From positions 1,054,001 to 1,118,000 of the forward strand of contig JAFKAC010000016.1 in NCBI GenBank assembly GCA_025766275.1: a stretch of DNA of 64,000 nucleotides, read 5' to 3'. Positions 12,619 through 24,131 of this stretch are shown piece by piece. Both the position numbers and the translations under genes were made by a program. The stretch's first letter is position 1; every line of letters begins with the position of its first letter. Source of the stretch: Lactarius indigo (taxonomy: Eukaryota > Basidiomycota > Agaricomycetes > Russulales > Russulaceae). The notes under the pieces were generated by a model that did no database searches, was not told where the DNA came from, and saw only the letters and a list, made by a program, of their open reading frames with translations.

Positions 12619-13948
12619 ATGGGAAAGCCATCGACAACGTTATTTCTTTCCTTGCTAGCACTCGCCGCTTCAATCTCTTGCGCCCCTTCGAAACGCGACG
12701 TCGATCCTAGCTTGGTACCACCGTTTGGCTGGTCTTCTGGGAAAAACCCAACAGGTGAGACGCGCTCGATTTGACGTGGTGTCGTCGCGACCCAATATTA
12801 CAATCACTAACATTGTAATCCAGGAACTGGTAATTGCGACGGTGCAGTCCTCGGAACTGATGGCCTACCTGTTCAGGTCCCTTGTTCATGCCCGCCTGAC
12901 CGGGATCTGTTCATTCAAGTAAGTCTGGAAATCGATTTCCTCTCCTTCTTTGTAGAAATGACGGGCTTTCCTATTGTAGAACCTAAACTCGAACGTTGCT
13001 GCAGGATACGCAATTAACAACATTGCTGTGGAAGTCAGTTTCCCAACGGACGACTCAAACGAGTCGCAGCTAGCGCGCCTCACGGCGGTACGAACAGGCC
13101 ACTTACTGTATTACGACAATACATAACTCACTCTAACGCCTCTAGGCTTCCGTGACATTGCAAAATATGCTCGGTGTCGGTGTCGGATGTCCAATTGAGT
13201 CAACCACGTTCGCCGCTCAACAAGCTACGTTGCTCGCTGGGCAAGCGGCACCAAGCGACTCGCCTCAGTCTTCTAATGTCACCGGAATAATATCCCCCAC
13301 CTGTTCACCGACGTCATCCTCATCTCCTACAATTACGTCGCAATCTCCGTCAACGAGCACGCCTTCTGATTCACTGACCGAGAATCAAGTAGCGGCTGTC
13401 GCACCCCCCCTGGGTTGGCAAGCCGGTCAGAATCCGACAGGTGCGCCTTCGTCTACATCCGTCCTCTCACATTTTGCTGATAGTATACCAAAAGGTACTG
13501 GTGACTGTGACGGGGCCGTCGACGACATCAATGGGTTCCCCATTCAGGTACCCTGCTCATGCCCACCAGACCAGAACACGTATATCTTTGTGAGCACCCG
13601 CCCATCTCAGGTTCGTTGGCCGAAGAGAACTCACACGTAACTTTCTACTTTTGCTAGCAACTCACTGCGAACGCCAATGCAGGGCGCGCCGTCAATAACC
13701 CCTCTGTGCAGCTCTCTTATCCCCTCGACGACAGCACGGGGTCCCGTCTTGCGCGGCTCAACGCCGCTTCTATCACCTTGATGAATTTGCAAGGCCCTGG
13801 GATCGGGTGCCCCATCGAGTCCACGACGTTTGCCTGCGCAGCAGCAGGCCATCCTGGAGGGCTCACGCCGCGCCCGGATATACACCTAGAGCGTCTGCCC
13901 CTTGCGGCATCGACTTATGGGCCATGTCGCCTCAGGGGCTACCATTGA
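12619..13948 (+). CDS. Secreted two-domain TGDCDGAV-type protein, copy 3
   Basis: Same family as the gene at 3428-4553. The ATG at 12619 opens a signal peptide and a KRD dibasic site, then VPPFGWSSGKNPTG. Domain 1 continues TGNCDGAVLG, PCSCPPDRDLFIQ, AINNIAVEVSFPTDDS and GCPIESTTFAAQQATLLAG. A Ser/Thr/Pro-rich linker follows, then domain 2: APPLGWQAGQNPTG, GTGDCDGAVDDINGFPIQ, AVNNPSVQLSYPLDDS and GCPIESTTFA. Introns of about 50-70 nt lie after NPTG and after the CPPD block in both domains. Near the end, one extra T at 13835 shifts the frame relative to the TTFAAQQ consensus, so the annotated C-terminus up to the TGA at 13948 is probably not the ancestral one. The ancestral frame would stop at about 13889. 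Confidence 0.65.
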
Positions 13949-14401
13949 AACCTGACGCCTTGAAGTATCGCAGGCATCGCTACAGTCCGCCTTATCGCCT
14001 GCTCTTCTTGTGGACTGTCAAGTATTTAGTCACTGTAATCACCGCGATTCCCCATTTACAGTATATCATTCATATGCTGACTGTGATCCAATTTTTAATC
14101 TGGTACCCGACGATTGGCCATTAGTTTTTCGCTTTCCAATTTTCTCTCGAAATTACATTTTGGCCAGTAGTATTTATCACGTCGACCGGAGTTGCCCGTG
14201 TTGCAAGTAATAACGTCTGATCTTGGTGAAGCTTGAAATGGAGGCTTATGGTGCACCATGCTTATAAACATTTCTGTCATTTAATCGACTTGCCGAAACT
14301 CATGTCGCATATTCTCACGTTTTACTCCAATCGTCTCCTATTTCATCCGAGTCACCTATCTCTCAGGCTCCCACCATTCATCAAAGGTGAATACAGTAAA
14401 T

Positions 14402-15950
14402 ATGCAGGCGGTCCTGATCAAGGATGGAAAGGGCCCTGTGGAAAACTTGCACATTGGCCAAACGGCTCTGCCTACCCTGCAGCCGGGGGAGGTCCTTGTC
14501 AAGGCACGTACTATACTGTGAAACTCCGAGCTCACCATTCTCATCTAGCTACACGTAAAATCGTGGCAGGTCAAGGCATTTGCCCTCAATCGCATGGATA
14601 TTTCTCAACGTGAGGGCAAGTACCCTGTTCCCCCTGGCGCATCAGAGATCCTTGGCGTGGAGTTTGCCGGACACATTACCGCTCTTGGCCCTAACGCGTC
14701 ACTGGGGTGGCAGACGGGCGACGAAGTGTTAGGTCTCGCATCCGGGGTTAGTCGAGCACACGACGAATAAGTCCGCAAAGACCCGTTATTGGCGCTCATA
14801 ACTCGCCCTGGTTGCTGCAGGGCGCATACGCAGAATATATCGCGGTGCCTGAAACGCAAATTCTTCGCAAACCACCGCAGTTGTCGTGGACGGAGGCCGC
14901 GAGCATCCCAGAGGCGTTCATCACGGGTAAGTTACGTCCCCCGAGTTGCCCGCACGACAAGTAAAAGGGGGGGGGGGGGGGGTTCTCTGCGTGCGCTGAT
15001 CGCGCAATGAGCAGCATTTCAAGCGCTCGTCTTGGTTGGCGACATCAAGCGCGGAGACGACGTGCTTATCCACGCAGCCGCTTCAGGTGTAGGGATTGCC
15101 GCGATTCAACTCGCGCGCTTCTACGGAGCGTAAGTTCGCCTCCGCGAATGCGTCCTCCTGACTCTCCTCACAGGGGGGCTTCTTTTTGAATTGTTCCGAA
15201 TGTCAGGCGCACCGTCACCGCGACGGCATCTACGAAGGAAAAGCTCGACTGGCTTCTTTCCCTTCCTGCGGGCGCTACGCACGTCGCGAATTACAAAACG
15301 GAAAACTTTGTGGACGTGGCAAAGGGCGCGACGGGTGGGAAAGGTGTCGACTTGATCGTGGATATGGTTGGGCAGGCACATTTCACACGCAACTTGGATG
15401 CTTTGGCGAATGGACGGCCGCGTGACAATGCTCTCCTTGATAAGCGGTTCGTTTATTAATGCTCTATCGCTACGCTGCAATTGACTATATACTTACGGGA
15501 CTAACTTAGGTTCTGAGGTCTCGAATCTAAATATTCTCCCTATATTGGCAAAGCGCCTTCGCATCCAGGGTACGACTCTGCGCTCACAGTCAAAGAGTTA
15601 TAAGCAGAAGTCGTCAGAAGGTCTGGACTCCTCGATAGGCCATGTGCAGGACGTTCACATAGCACTTAGATTTGGCGAGTTGCTCGGCACTATCACAGGG
15701 AGCGGCGGAGACGGCCAAATCCGCACTTACATTCACAAGGTAAGATAGATCACCACTTCCACGAGCATCAAAGAGGGTACTTCATTCTGATCGTTGCGAA
15801 TTGTAGGTGTACCCATGGACGGAAATTAAAGAAGCCACACGGGTCATGGAAGCAGATCAGAATATGTTCGTCAATCTCTCCACTTTGGCACGATTTCTGC
15901 TAACTCGAAAGTCTGGCACTAGAGGAAAGATTGTTGTCGAGATAGTCTAG
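14402..15950 (+). CDS. Zinc-type MDR / quinone oxidoreductase-like enzyme
   Basis: A medium-chain dehydrogenase/reductase of the NADPH quinone-reductase type. The ATG at 14402 begins [20 protein letters not shown]. Further along come [37 protein letters not shown], the Rossmann-fold segment [20 protein letters not shown] and a C-terminal [19 protein letters not shown] ending GKIVVEIV. No structural zinc-site cysteines are evident, which fits the quinone-reductase branch. The first intron (about 14504-14569) needs a GC donor to give [11 protein letters not shown]; a weak GT donor six bases earlier is the alternative. An extra A near 15409 throws the frame out just before a [15 protein letters not shown] block that is otherwise well conserved, so as read the gene is broken once. 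The stop is TAG at 15948. Confidence 0.75.
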
Positions 15951-17519
15951 TCATCGTGCTTGGAATCATGTCATGTGTCAACACTGCCTCCATTATGTAC
16001 TTTTAGTTGGAGACCCTGTTCTCGCACTTTGCGTGGGTTCTCTCCAAGGGTCTGTCAGTCAATGCCAGTTTTCGATTTGTCTGAGGCGGCGCTGAGGAGT
16101 CAGCTGCCATATTAGGATTTTGCACTAACTTCATTCGGAAGACAAGTTCCCCGGGAAGGCAATCTTTCGCTTTTGTAGCTACCAAATGCGGTCACTTGTG
16201 AACGAACAAGTGCAAACCCTTTGCCCACTACACGTCTAAGCTCTTAAAATTTCGGCGCAATAGTCCTGCCTCATTACAGTAATCGCGACAATTAAGAGTT
16301 GCCCCTTGTATCTTAGTTGCTATGGTTGCGGTGTAAGAGGGCAGCCGTGCCCCCGTTACCCTAGTGAGGTATCGCGATACCTGGCGGGCCCGAGCACCCC
16401 GTCGGTGGTGTTGGGATGCTTAGCCTACTGTAACTAACCCGGCCTGTGAATAACGGTGACTCGACAATGACGAGAGTCCTAGGTATGCACAGCCCCGTGT
16501 TTCAGCACCATGCCAGGCGAATACTGTATCCGGCGGGCCTGGCCAAACCGACTCCCGAGTCGTTTTATAATGGTCACCCTCAGCTTAGCACGATCAAACA
16601 GGAACCAGTTCAATAAGCGTGCTGTTTGCCAAGTTTCGGCACCCACCCACCCACTTTATTACATGTCGGTAGCCAGCTTACCCGGAACTGTAGTCCCACG
16701 CCCACGCCATGACTGATATGTCCTAGTCCTTTGCGCGACTGTGGCGTTCGTGTCATGCCAGCCCTTCTCGTCACTGAGGAAGTTTTTTTTCCTGTTTCCC
16801 TGCCACACGTTTGTGGATACAGTACGGCAACTTGGGTTGTCAACTAGACTGACAATAACCAATAAAACTCAGCTGGAGCTGGAGTTCAGGTCATCTTCCA
16901 TGAAATCGCGCCGTGCCGCAATCATCACTCGTTTCATGTAAAGCCGCTGGTTCAACGCTAATCCCCTTTCGTTCGAACCAGTTTTTGTTTTGTGACAAGG
17001 AACCATCTTCAACGTGACATGAGACACGGTCTTCGTGAAGCCCGCCCGCGTTGATAAGCCCGAGAGAACGCACATTGCTGGGCTGACATCCTCGCAGGCA
17101 AGCTGTCAATGTGGCTTATAGAAAGTGGAGCCATTGTAGCACAACTGATGTATACATCATGATGCCGGCGGGTCTTCTAGTCGCGTCCTTTTTGAACGAG
17201 AATACGCCAGTCTGAGGCTGTTCTGGATGGGGGGGGGTGGAAGGGTCAAGCCAAAGTGGCGTATGGTTGGTCCGCGACGCGACTCTTACCGCCTCGTGCC
17301 TGGGGTCCGTCCAATCCAGAATGGTCACCAAATAAACAAGTTGATCCACCCACCAAGCAGTCATTCCCGCCCGGATTCATATTTGGTGTAAATTTTAACT
17401 ATTTCCTACGTGCCGGCACATGGTTCTCGCTCGCCTGGGGCCAAGGCATGGGCACGCCTCGAGCTTTAAACGCCCAGCATTTATTTCAAGTTCCCGTCCT
17501 CCCCATACGTATAAAGACC
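15951..17519. other. Gene-poor interval
   Basis: No open frame here looks coding and no intron pattern emerges. A G homopolymer lies at about 17229-17236. The stretch 16320-16560 is GC-rich and unlike its surroundings, but I could not tie it to a repeat family. Confidence 0.4.
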
Positions 17520-17525
17520 CGCACT
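17520..17525 (+). promoter_or_regulatory. TATA box upstream of a small ORF
   Basis: TATAAA follows a pyrimidine-poor stretch and is itself followed by long CT-rich and CA-repeat leader sequence (17577-17591), about 115 bp before the ATG at 17638. This is a normal fungal core-promoter layout. Confidence 0.4.
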
Positions 17526-17637
17526 GTCCACACATCCTCTCTCCCATCACCCCACCGCCTGCTTTGCAGAGCCATCCACACACACACACACACCCTTTTA
17601 TACGCATTTCTACGCCCTTTGAACCCACACCGTGACC

Positions 17638-17772
17638 ATGCAATTCAGCAAGGTGTTCAAGGACCCGTCCCCATCCACCGCCAAGCCCCCGACTGGCCGT
17701 CCCCAGACGCAGGCGTCATCGCAGACGAGCATCCGCACGGTCGCAAGCAGTCACGGCGCGGTGTTCTTCTAA
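17638..17772 (+). CDS. Candidate 44-residue small protein
   Basis: A short ORF beginning MQFSKVFKDPSPSTAKPPTG and ending SSHGAVFF. It is placed after a TATA box and a CT-rich leader with ACCATG context. The middle is rich in Ser, Thr, Pro and Gln; there is no signal peptide and no CaaX box, so it is not a mating-pheromone precursor. It is below the usual gene-calling limit. I do not recognise a family. The promoter layout is the main argument, and the ORF could be chance or the first exon of something longer. Confidence 0.35.
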   Translation: MQFSKVFKDPSPSTAKPPTGRPQTQASSQTSIRTVASSHGAVFF

Positions 17773-20700
17773 ACCGTCCGCCCGCCCGCTCTCCTTCTGC
17801 TCGGCATCGCGCTGTCAGCCCCCACATCACCAGACACTACTATTCACGGCATTCCGTGCTTCTTAATCATCATCATCATCACCACCACCAACATTACTCC
17901 CTACACCTCCAACTCCGCCAATAGCGCTACACTGCGCATTAATCCTCGCATTGTATGAACTAAAAAAAATTTGTTGTTCTCAGGGCTAGCGCTCATCGCT
18001 CATGAAGCTTGCATGAAGGCGCGGGTGCCACAGGATGGCACTGGCCATTTATTTCTCGGACAGCTGCCTTGTTGGGATACTATAGCTGTACCGTTGACTC
18101 ATCCTTAATTGTTCTAATCTTGCACTTTCCTATTAGAGTACATCTACTCTTTCCAACTCGTTATCTCTCCCATCATTATCTATTCCATCTACTTCAATTT
18201 TCAAGCCTCTTAATTCGAGTAGGATCTGTTAATTCTATCACCCATTAAGAATATTTTTGACTAGACGCTGCCGGGGAAGGTGCTGATCACAATCTGTGCC
18301 AACACGTGGGGGTCCTGTCAAACTTATAGTGATCTCGACAGATGTTAGTCTAGATTGTGGCCTCGTGGATACACTATTAATTAAGTAGATTGCAAGTGCG
18401 AGGCTCGGCAAATACAAAAATGTGAAGCACGCTTCCTGGAGGGCGCTATCTGTTGTGATGCGATGCATATTACAATAGAGATGACGCTTCTTTGGTGGTG
18501 AGTCCCTGAGTCAGCGTGATGGCATGTCATAGACTAGGAGATACGACGGCTACGTGCCTCACGCACCTATCGAGAATGATCAATTCATTCATAGTCTAAA
18601 CTGATTACCGCGGGAACGGCGGTATAGGAGGAGTCACCTGAGTATCGTCCATCATAGAATGTGTATGCTCCGGTCCAGGGAAGGCGGTAAAAGTTTGCCA
18701 AGATGTCACCCGACCGCGGCACGTAAGTCCTCCCGACGACAACGCACGAAGCCTGCAATGTAGTGTATGCGCGACAGACGAAACTAACTTAAGCGGCGGT
18801 GGCGTAATCCCTAGAAGGAAATAGGTTAAAAGAGAAGGGTCATCAAACGCCCACGTACGTATTTGGGAAATCCGCACTGAGACAATGAGTCCATCGCGTG
18901 GCTAGAATCAACTAGTACGATTCGATGGGGATCGGGAAATCAGTGATACATAAACGCTTCGACTCCATTACGAAGGCTGCGGAAATGAGTGCAGCAAAAC
19001 GCCTTACGGACGCTATTTTTGTAATCATTACTTGGCAGGTGATTTAGCTGGAAAAAGTTTACTTGGCTCGACACCGCCGAAAAGGTTGGCGATGTGTCCG
19101 GTAGCAATCAACGCCTAGACAAAAATACTGCTTCAAGTACGGCTCCGGCGATACGAGGGACATATCGGTCCCAAAACGTGTCCGAGGAGAAGGGCATCAG
19201 TACCCGGTGGGCATTAATCCATAAGTAGTGTGGTTCTCTTGCGCAGTCAGTTGTTGTTGCATCGCGGTGCTGGAAGGGTCCTGACAATCCGCCACAGATG
19301 GGGCCTAAGAAAAACCCCACGTGGCCGCGTGCCAGCGTAATTGTTGTAATACGACTTCCTTTCCCGTTCCCCACATAGGCGGTGTCAACGGAAATTGTGA
19401 ATAAGAGCTGAAGCTTGAAGGGGAAAGCCCTCGATCCTGCGCAGACTGAAGGTGTAACGTAGTATCAGCATCGGGTCATATGCCAAGTACAGAAAGTCCC
19501 ATTCCAGCATCGACGTATGAGGTGTTCAAATCAATGCTAACACTGATCGGCGTGATCATGATTGGCAATTCTGGGTCCCAAATGTCGCACAAGGTTTCAC
19601 CGGCCAGGGGGTAAAGTGGCCAATAGTAACGGAAGCAAACCAGTTCCAATCATATGTCAGGCCTGTTAGGGCCTATGGAGGTGTCTGTGTGAGGTCGTGA
19701 GTCAAAGAGCGGGAAAACTAGACCGCTGGGGAAGAGGTCGCATTGCTTGGTGTTAACATGGAAGCTTCAAAGGACGTTTTACGGGTATCAGCCAGCGAAG
19801 ATGTCACCATTAGGCGTGGCTCCTCGGACATAAAATGGAAGGGACGAGTAAGCACGGCGGTCGACGGCCATTGATTCAAACAAGTAGTTTTGCTTTGAGT
19901 TTGTAGAGAGCTTGAAGGTGTCTCGTCGATCCTATCGTATTGGAAAACTTCCCACTCCGCTTGAAAAATACCGTACATTTCTACGTCGGACATATGCGGG
20001 CATCGGACAAACGGAGAAACCTCGGCGACAATGGACGGTGTCTGTGCTATTGTCTGTGCACTGTGCATGGTGCAGCACCGACCCCAGGTCCCACTGGGTC
20101 ATCGTTCCATGACATGGCCACAGCATACGGTGTTGAGGCCTTTGAGGCCCTGAGTGTTAAGGGACTCGAGTTGTTGCCGCACAGCAGGACTGTATCGATG
20201 CGGTACCGTGTAGACAAGCATTGCCGTGACAAATAAAGGGAAGCAGGGGCACGTTTGGGGGCCTCCGATGTCCTCATGACCAAGTGAGAAGCGACCGACG
20301 CGCCTATACCGGCGCCTCAGCTTTGTCTACATCGTCTTCCTGGCGTCCATCGGGTGACTTCGACTAAAATCGTCCATGCCCTGAGTCCCGAAAATGGTAA
20401 TCTTAAAGCGTCGTCTGGAAGACGGGCCCGCCCTGAAAACGCATCAGAGAACCACTCCACGTCATGATATTTCAGGAAATTTCGGTTCCCGATGACGTCC
20501 TTGTAGGCCCTCAGAGACCCAGCCAGGTGGAGTCCCGTTGTTACTGTTCCTAGTTTATGGCCCAGAACACCAGGCCTCCAACAACAATTGATATCACAGT
20601 ATTGGATACAATATGACCACGGTAACTGCATCGGGACAGATTGTACAGTAAAAATTTAAATCATCTACAACTTCTGAATGCGACGATGGTACGACCAACA

Positions 20701-22481
20701 GATGCCGTCAGGCTATAAACCAATAGAATGCCTTGTCACCGGACCCGTATGAGCTCGAACAGCTTACCCAGACTTACGAGTACCATCTCAGTATTGTCTG
20801 GGGCCCATGACAATGATTGTAACTGTCGGTACGACGGAAACTCTGTTCCTTTCCCTCCGTATTCTATTGCTACACGTAGCCCGAGGTACCAGGCCAAGGG
20901 TAGAGTGGAGCTGGTCGATAGCCTCAGCATGTGCAGACGAAAACACGTGCGATATCACGTACAAGGGATGCGTTTCTTCGGATTTACGACGGAAGTGCAA
21001 TTCGAACCACGGAAGGACTAACGATTTAATGAATAAACAAAACATACAACTTCTCGTATACAGACCAAATCTGTTGCCTTTCATCTGGAGGAGGAGATTT
21101 GTCCTGCAAGTGGGTCCTCTGATAGATACGTAATTGCCACGGACCAGGAGCAATGGTTCTGAGAGTTGGCGCACGCTGCCTCTTCGTGGCTCATGTTTCG
21201 GGTGATTCGGGGACCAGTTTGACTGATCCACGTCACCGGGTTAAATGCGCGGTGAATGACCTAGTGCCTCTACGAAGGTAAGTAGAAAGTAAATGTGAGC
21301 GTCGCCTGTGGTCACCTCACTTTGTTTACTCTGTAGCCTGCCACCTGAGATCGCACCGTTGTCCTCCTCCATTGCCAAGCAGGGCGGTCATGATCTTTCC
21401 TATCAAGAGCAACAAAACGGCACGAATGAACTCGCGGAATCGACCATAGTCTTCGTCAGCAATGAAATCATAGATAGAGCATAACGTTCAGGGTCTGAAA
21501 CGTGGCGGCTCGAGCAATTCATATATTCTTCGTTAGCCTCTGTGATGCGTCCTCCAGATTATATACCAGTGGGGTTGGATTCGGTCATTCAGACATTCTT
21601 GTTTGATCTCTTCGGCGCGAGTTTGACAACGACGGAAATACCAGCGATTGAACTGGTTATTGCCCTTGCACTCGTAACCAAAGAGATCAAAGAAGGACGA
21701 CTGTATGTCGAATCTGTCAACGATCGAGTTTAGCTTCCGCTCTTCGATTATAACATCGTGTCCAAGTGTGTTGCAGAGACTATTCCTAGAGCGGGCGATA
21801 TACGGGGTAGGAACACCACTTGAGGGGGATCTCGGGGATGAATGAAGTAACGAAGCGAAGAGGTATTGCGTTCCGTAGGTCCCATACAACCGAGATACTA
21901 GTTTGTAACCGAGGACCAGCCCTGCCGACGCCATGTGTCTCATGATGCGTGTCGCTGTCGCCTAGCGTAGATCAGAAAACTAAAGGAGAGCCACGCACGG
22001 GGTACTACCCTCGACCATGAAATCCGGGAACGAATCGGCGATCATCAAGGCGATGCGAGAGAGGCACAGTACGTCCACCATGGCTACGAAGTGATCGGTT
22101 TCCATCCCATAATTATAAAATGTACAGCGCAAGACAGAGTTCAAAATGTGTTCGCCAATGAGTTCATGGGAGGCGTTCCATTTGGGGATGGGCTTTGCAA
22201 TCGAGAGTGGCGGGACGACGAAATGGCTCGTAGATTCCGTTTCAGCCTCCACTGGGACCACTGGGCGGTGTCCCCTAGCCATGGTGAGGCCGTAGATAAA
22301 ATGACAGCGGTGTGATGGCCTAGGCTGTTGCAGCAGTGGTTGGTGTGGTGATGGCAATCCGGAAGTTCCCGCTCACGCACGCACACAGCTTCCCACGACA
22401 TCCCCGCTCTCGAGCATAATTACAAAGTTATTCGAAATATAATCGCGGGGGAGTTACACTTCACAATATGAAAAAATGGCT
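17773..22481. other. Gene-poor interval with possible decayed gene
   Basis: Only short, interrupted frames occur. On the minus strand between about 22360 and 21590 a chain of frames reads FVAMVDVLCLSRIALMIADS and then YKLVSRLYGTYG with stops and shifts between them. This is reminiscent of a multi-pass fungal membrane protein that has decayed, but no join restores a convincing frame. The rest (18250-21500) shows no repeat structure or gene that I can support. Confidence 0.3.
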
Positions 22482-23909
22482 TCAATGTAGCGCATCGGGC
22501 CCACGAGCCTTGCGACCGATCAACGCCCTTTTCGCCGTTCCCATGCCGCCGCGCCCCTTCACTGATTTCTCTTTTTTCTTTTCGCCTGCAGCACCCGATC
22601 TTCGTTTCTGTTTCAACTCGTCCTTCGTTAGCGCATCCTTGGTCAGCGAGGGGGAAGCCTTCTTGACATCTGTTTGACTCGTGAGAGGGCTCGCCTTGAT
22701 CTATACTTAGTCAGGGGCGAGGTTTAACACAATTAAACGTACGCACCTTGGATTCTTTTTTTGGTTTTGAAGTTGCTAGTGGTCCCGAGGTAGTCGGTTC
22801 ACTAGGAGACTTCTTCAGCTTCTTTTGAGTAGGCGGCTCCGAGACCCCCCCAGCCCGCTTCTGCTTCTCTCCCTGGACTGATGGCTGCTCAAGAGACCTG
22901 GATGGTTTCTTTGTGCGTGGGGTTTCCGCGCTCGATGGTTCGTCGTCCTCCGAATTCTCTCCTTCCTCAACTTCGAGAGTGAGGCCGTACCAGCGGGCAC
23001 CTTCATCGTTACCAAGCTTGCAAGACCAGATTGGCAAAGAGGTGCTTTTGGAGGATTTTATACTAAGGCTTTGCACGTTGTCCCAGCCGCCGCGGACGAC
23101 AGCAATTATTGCAGGAAGCGCGGTCTCGAGGTTTGCGAGGACCTGAGCGGGTGATTGGGAGAGTGTGCCAATTTTGACGGAACTGAGTGTAGCAATTCGT
23201 CAGGGAAAAATGGGCTTAGAAAAAAAGGGGAGGTAGGGCCAGACGTGCAGGTCCCGCGGTTTTGGTGCATGTAGGTAGACGAAATGGCGCGTTCTAGTTC
23301 GCCCTTGAGATCCTTCCGACTGAGGGACACCGGGATTGGCTGTCTACGTAGAGATTAGACCTATCACTTCGTATTCGTCACGAACCGCGTACTTTTTTGC
23401 AGTGAAAAATATTTTCCCAAGGAGACGAGGAAGGAGCGGGATGACACGATCGTCTGCGAGGAAGAGCGCATTCTCGCGAAGCAGGGCACGCCGTGCCTCG
23501 AACGGTTTGAACTTTCCCTTAAGTTTCTCGACGCCAACGACGCGATTGACGAACTTGACGCCTGCCTGCTCGAGGAGATCTTTGTATTCACGCTGAGGAT
23601 CCTTGGTAATGAGGCAGACAGCCGAGTCGCGTGGATCGACGAGAGGGTACTTGACAGGGCTATCCACCACCGTATAAGCACGAGGAAAGTAGAGAGCTGC
23701 AAGTCGACGCACATTCTACGAGGCTTTAACTTGGCTTCCGTATGAACCCGCTTCACTGAGATCTGAAGCCATATACACTCCTCCTTTCCAGAAAGCAGTT
23801 CGTTTTCTTCGCGTTTTTGCTGCTGCTTGAGAGCGTATTCCATCAAAGCGGTAACAGCCCGTTTGCATTGTTTGACTGAGACATGACCATCGACGAGTTC
23901 GTCCGCCAT
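22482..23909 (-). CDS. Ribosomal L1-domain protein, Utp30/Cic1-like
   Basis: A nucleolar ribosome-biogenesis protein with a ribosomal L1 fold, related to yeast Utp30 and Cic1 and human RSL1D1. The ATG at 23909 starts MADELVDGHVSVKQCKRAV. Splicing at a gtgcgt donor gives TEAKLKPRRIPVKYPLVDPR, then DSAVCLITKDPQREYKDLLE. Further exons give PIPVSLSRKDLKGELERAIS, STYMHQNRGTC, TSIKIGTLSQSPAQVLANLE and TALPAIIAVVRGGWDNVQSL, all typical of the family. The C-terminal third is an acidic then Lys/Ser-rich disordered tail, and a last exon ends in RALIGRKARGPDALH. Introns are 50-60 nt. The next gene starts on the other strand 223 bp away at 24132, so the two share a divergent promoter. Confidence 0.88.
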
Positions 23910-24131
23910 GGGAATCTGGTACTGTATTCGCGTGCGTCGACGTGACCGGAGGCGTGGCTGCATCAACGAAATGAGGACCCCAGATACCGGGTTCGGAGTC
24001 CAGGACGTCCATTGGTCCCGGTAGTTGGAGTCACCGGTCGGCCTCGTTCCGATGCGATGCGATAACGCTTCTTTCCGTTCGCTGGTTAGTCGTCTCCGCG
24101 GTGACAGTTCCTGCTATCCAACAGTTACAGC

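Larger units (their letters stand above)
9430..14020 (+). repeat. Diverged tandem segmental duplication
   Basis: Two blocks are recognisably the same sequence after divergence. About 9500-9700 matches 11600-11780 (both contain CCTCCTACGTTAC followed by TCACTGA). About 10000-10460 matches 12340-12760. About 10500-10660 matches 12990-13250. About 11000-11290 matches 13400-14020, ending in a shared GTCAAGTATTT. Each block carries one copy of the secreted TGDCDGAV-type gene with its upstream and downstream flanks. The non-coding parts 9374-10330 and 11225-12618 hold no other gene I can support. The duplication is old enough that only patches align by eye. Confidence 0.6.

Noticed and set aside
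17638..17772. Mating pheromone precursor
   Set aside because: The size fits, but the C-terminus is GAVFF, with no CaaX cysteine.
21590..22360. A fungal multi-pass membrane protein gene on the minus strand
   Set aside because: Hydrophobic pieces are suggestive, but no set of introns restores an open frame, so I list only a possible decayed remnant.
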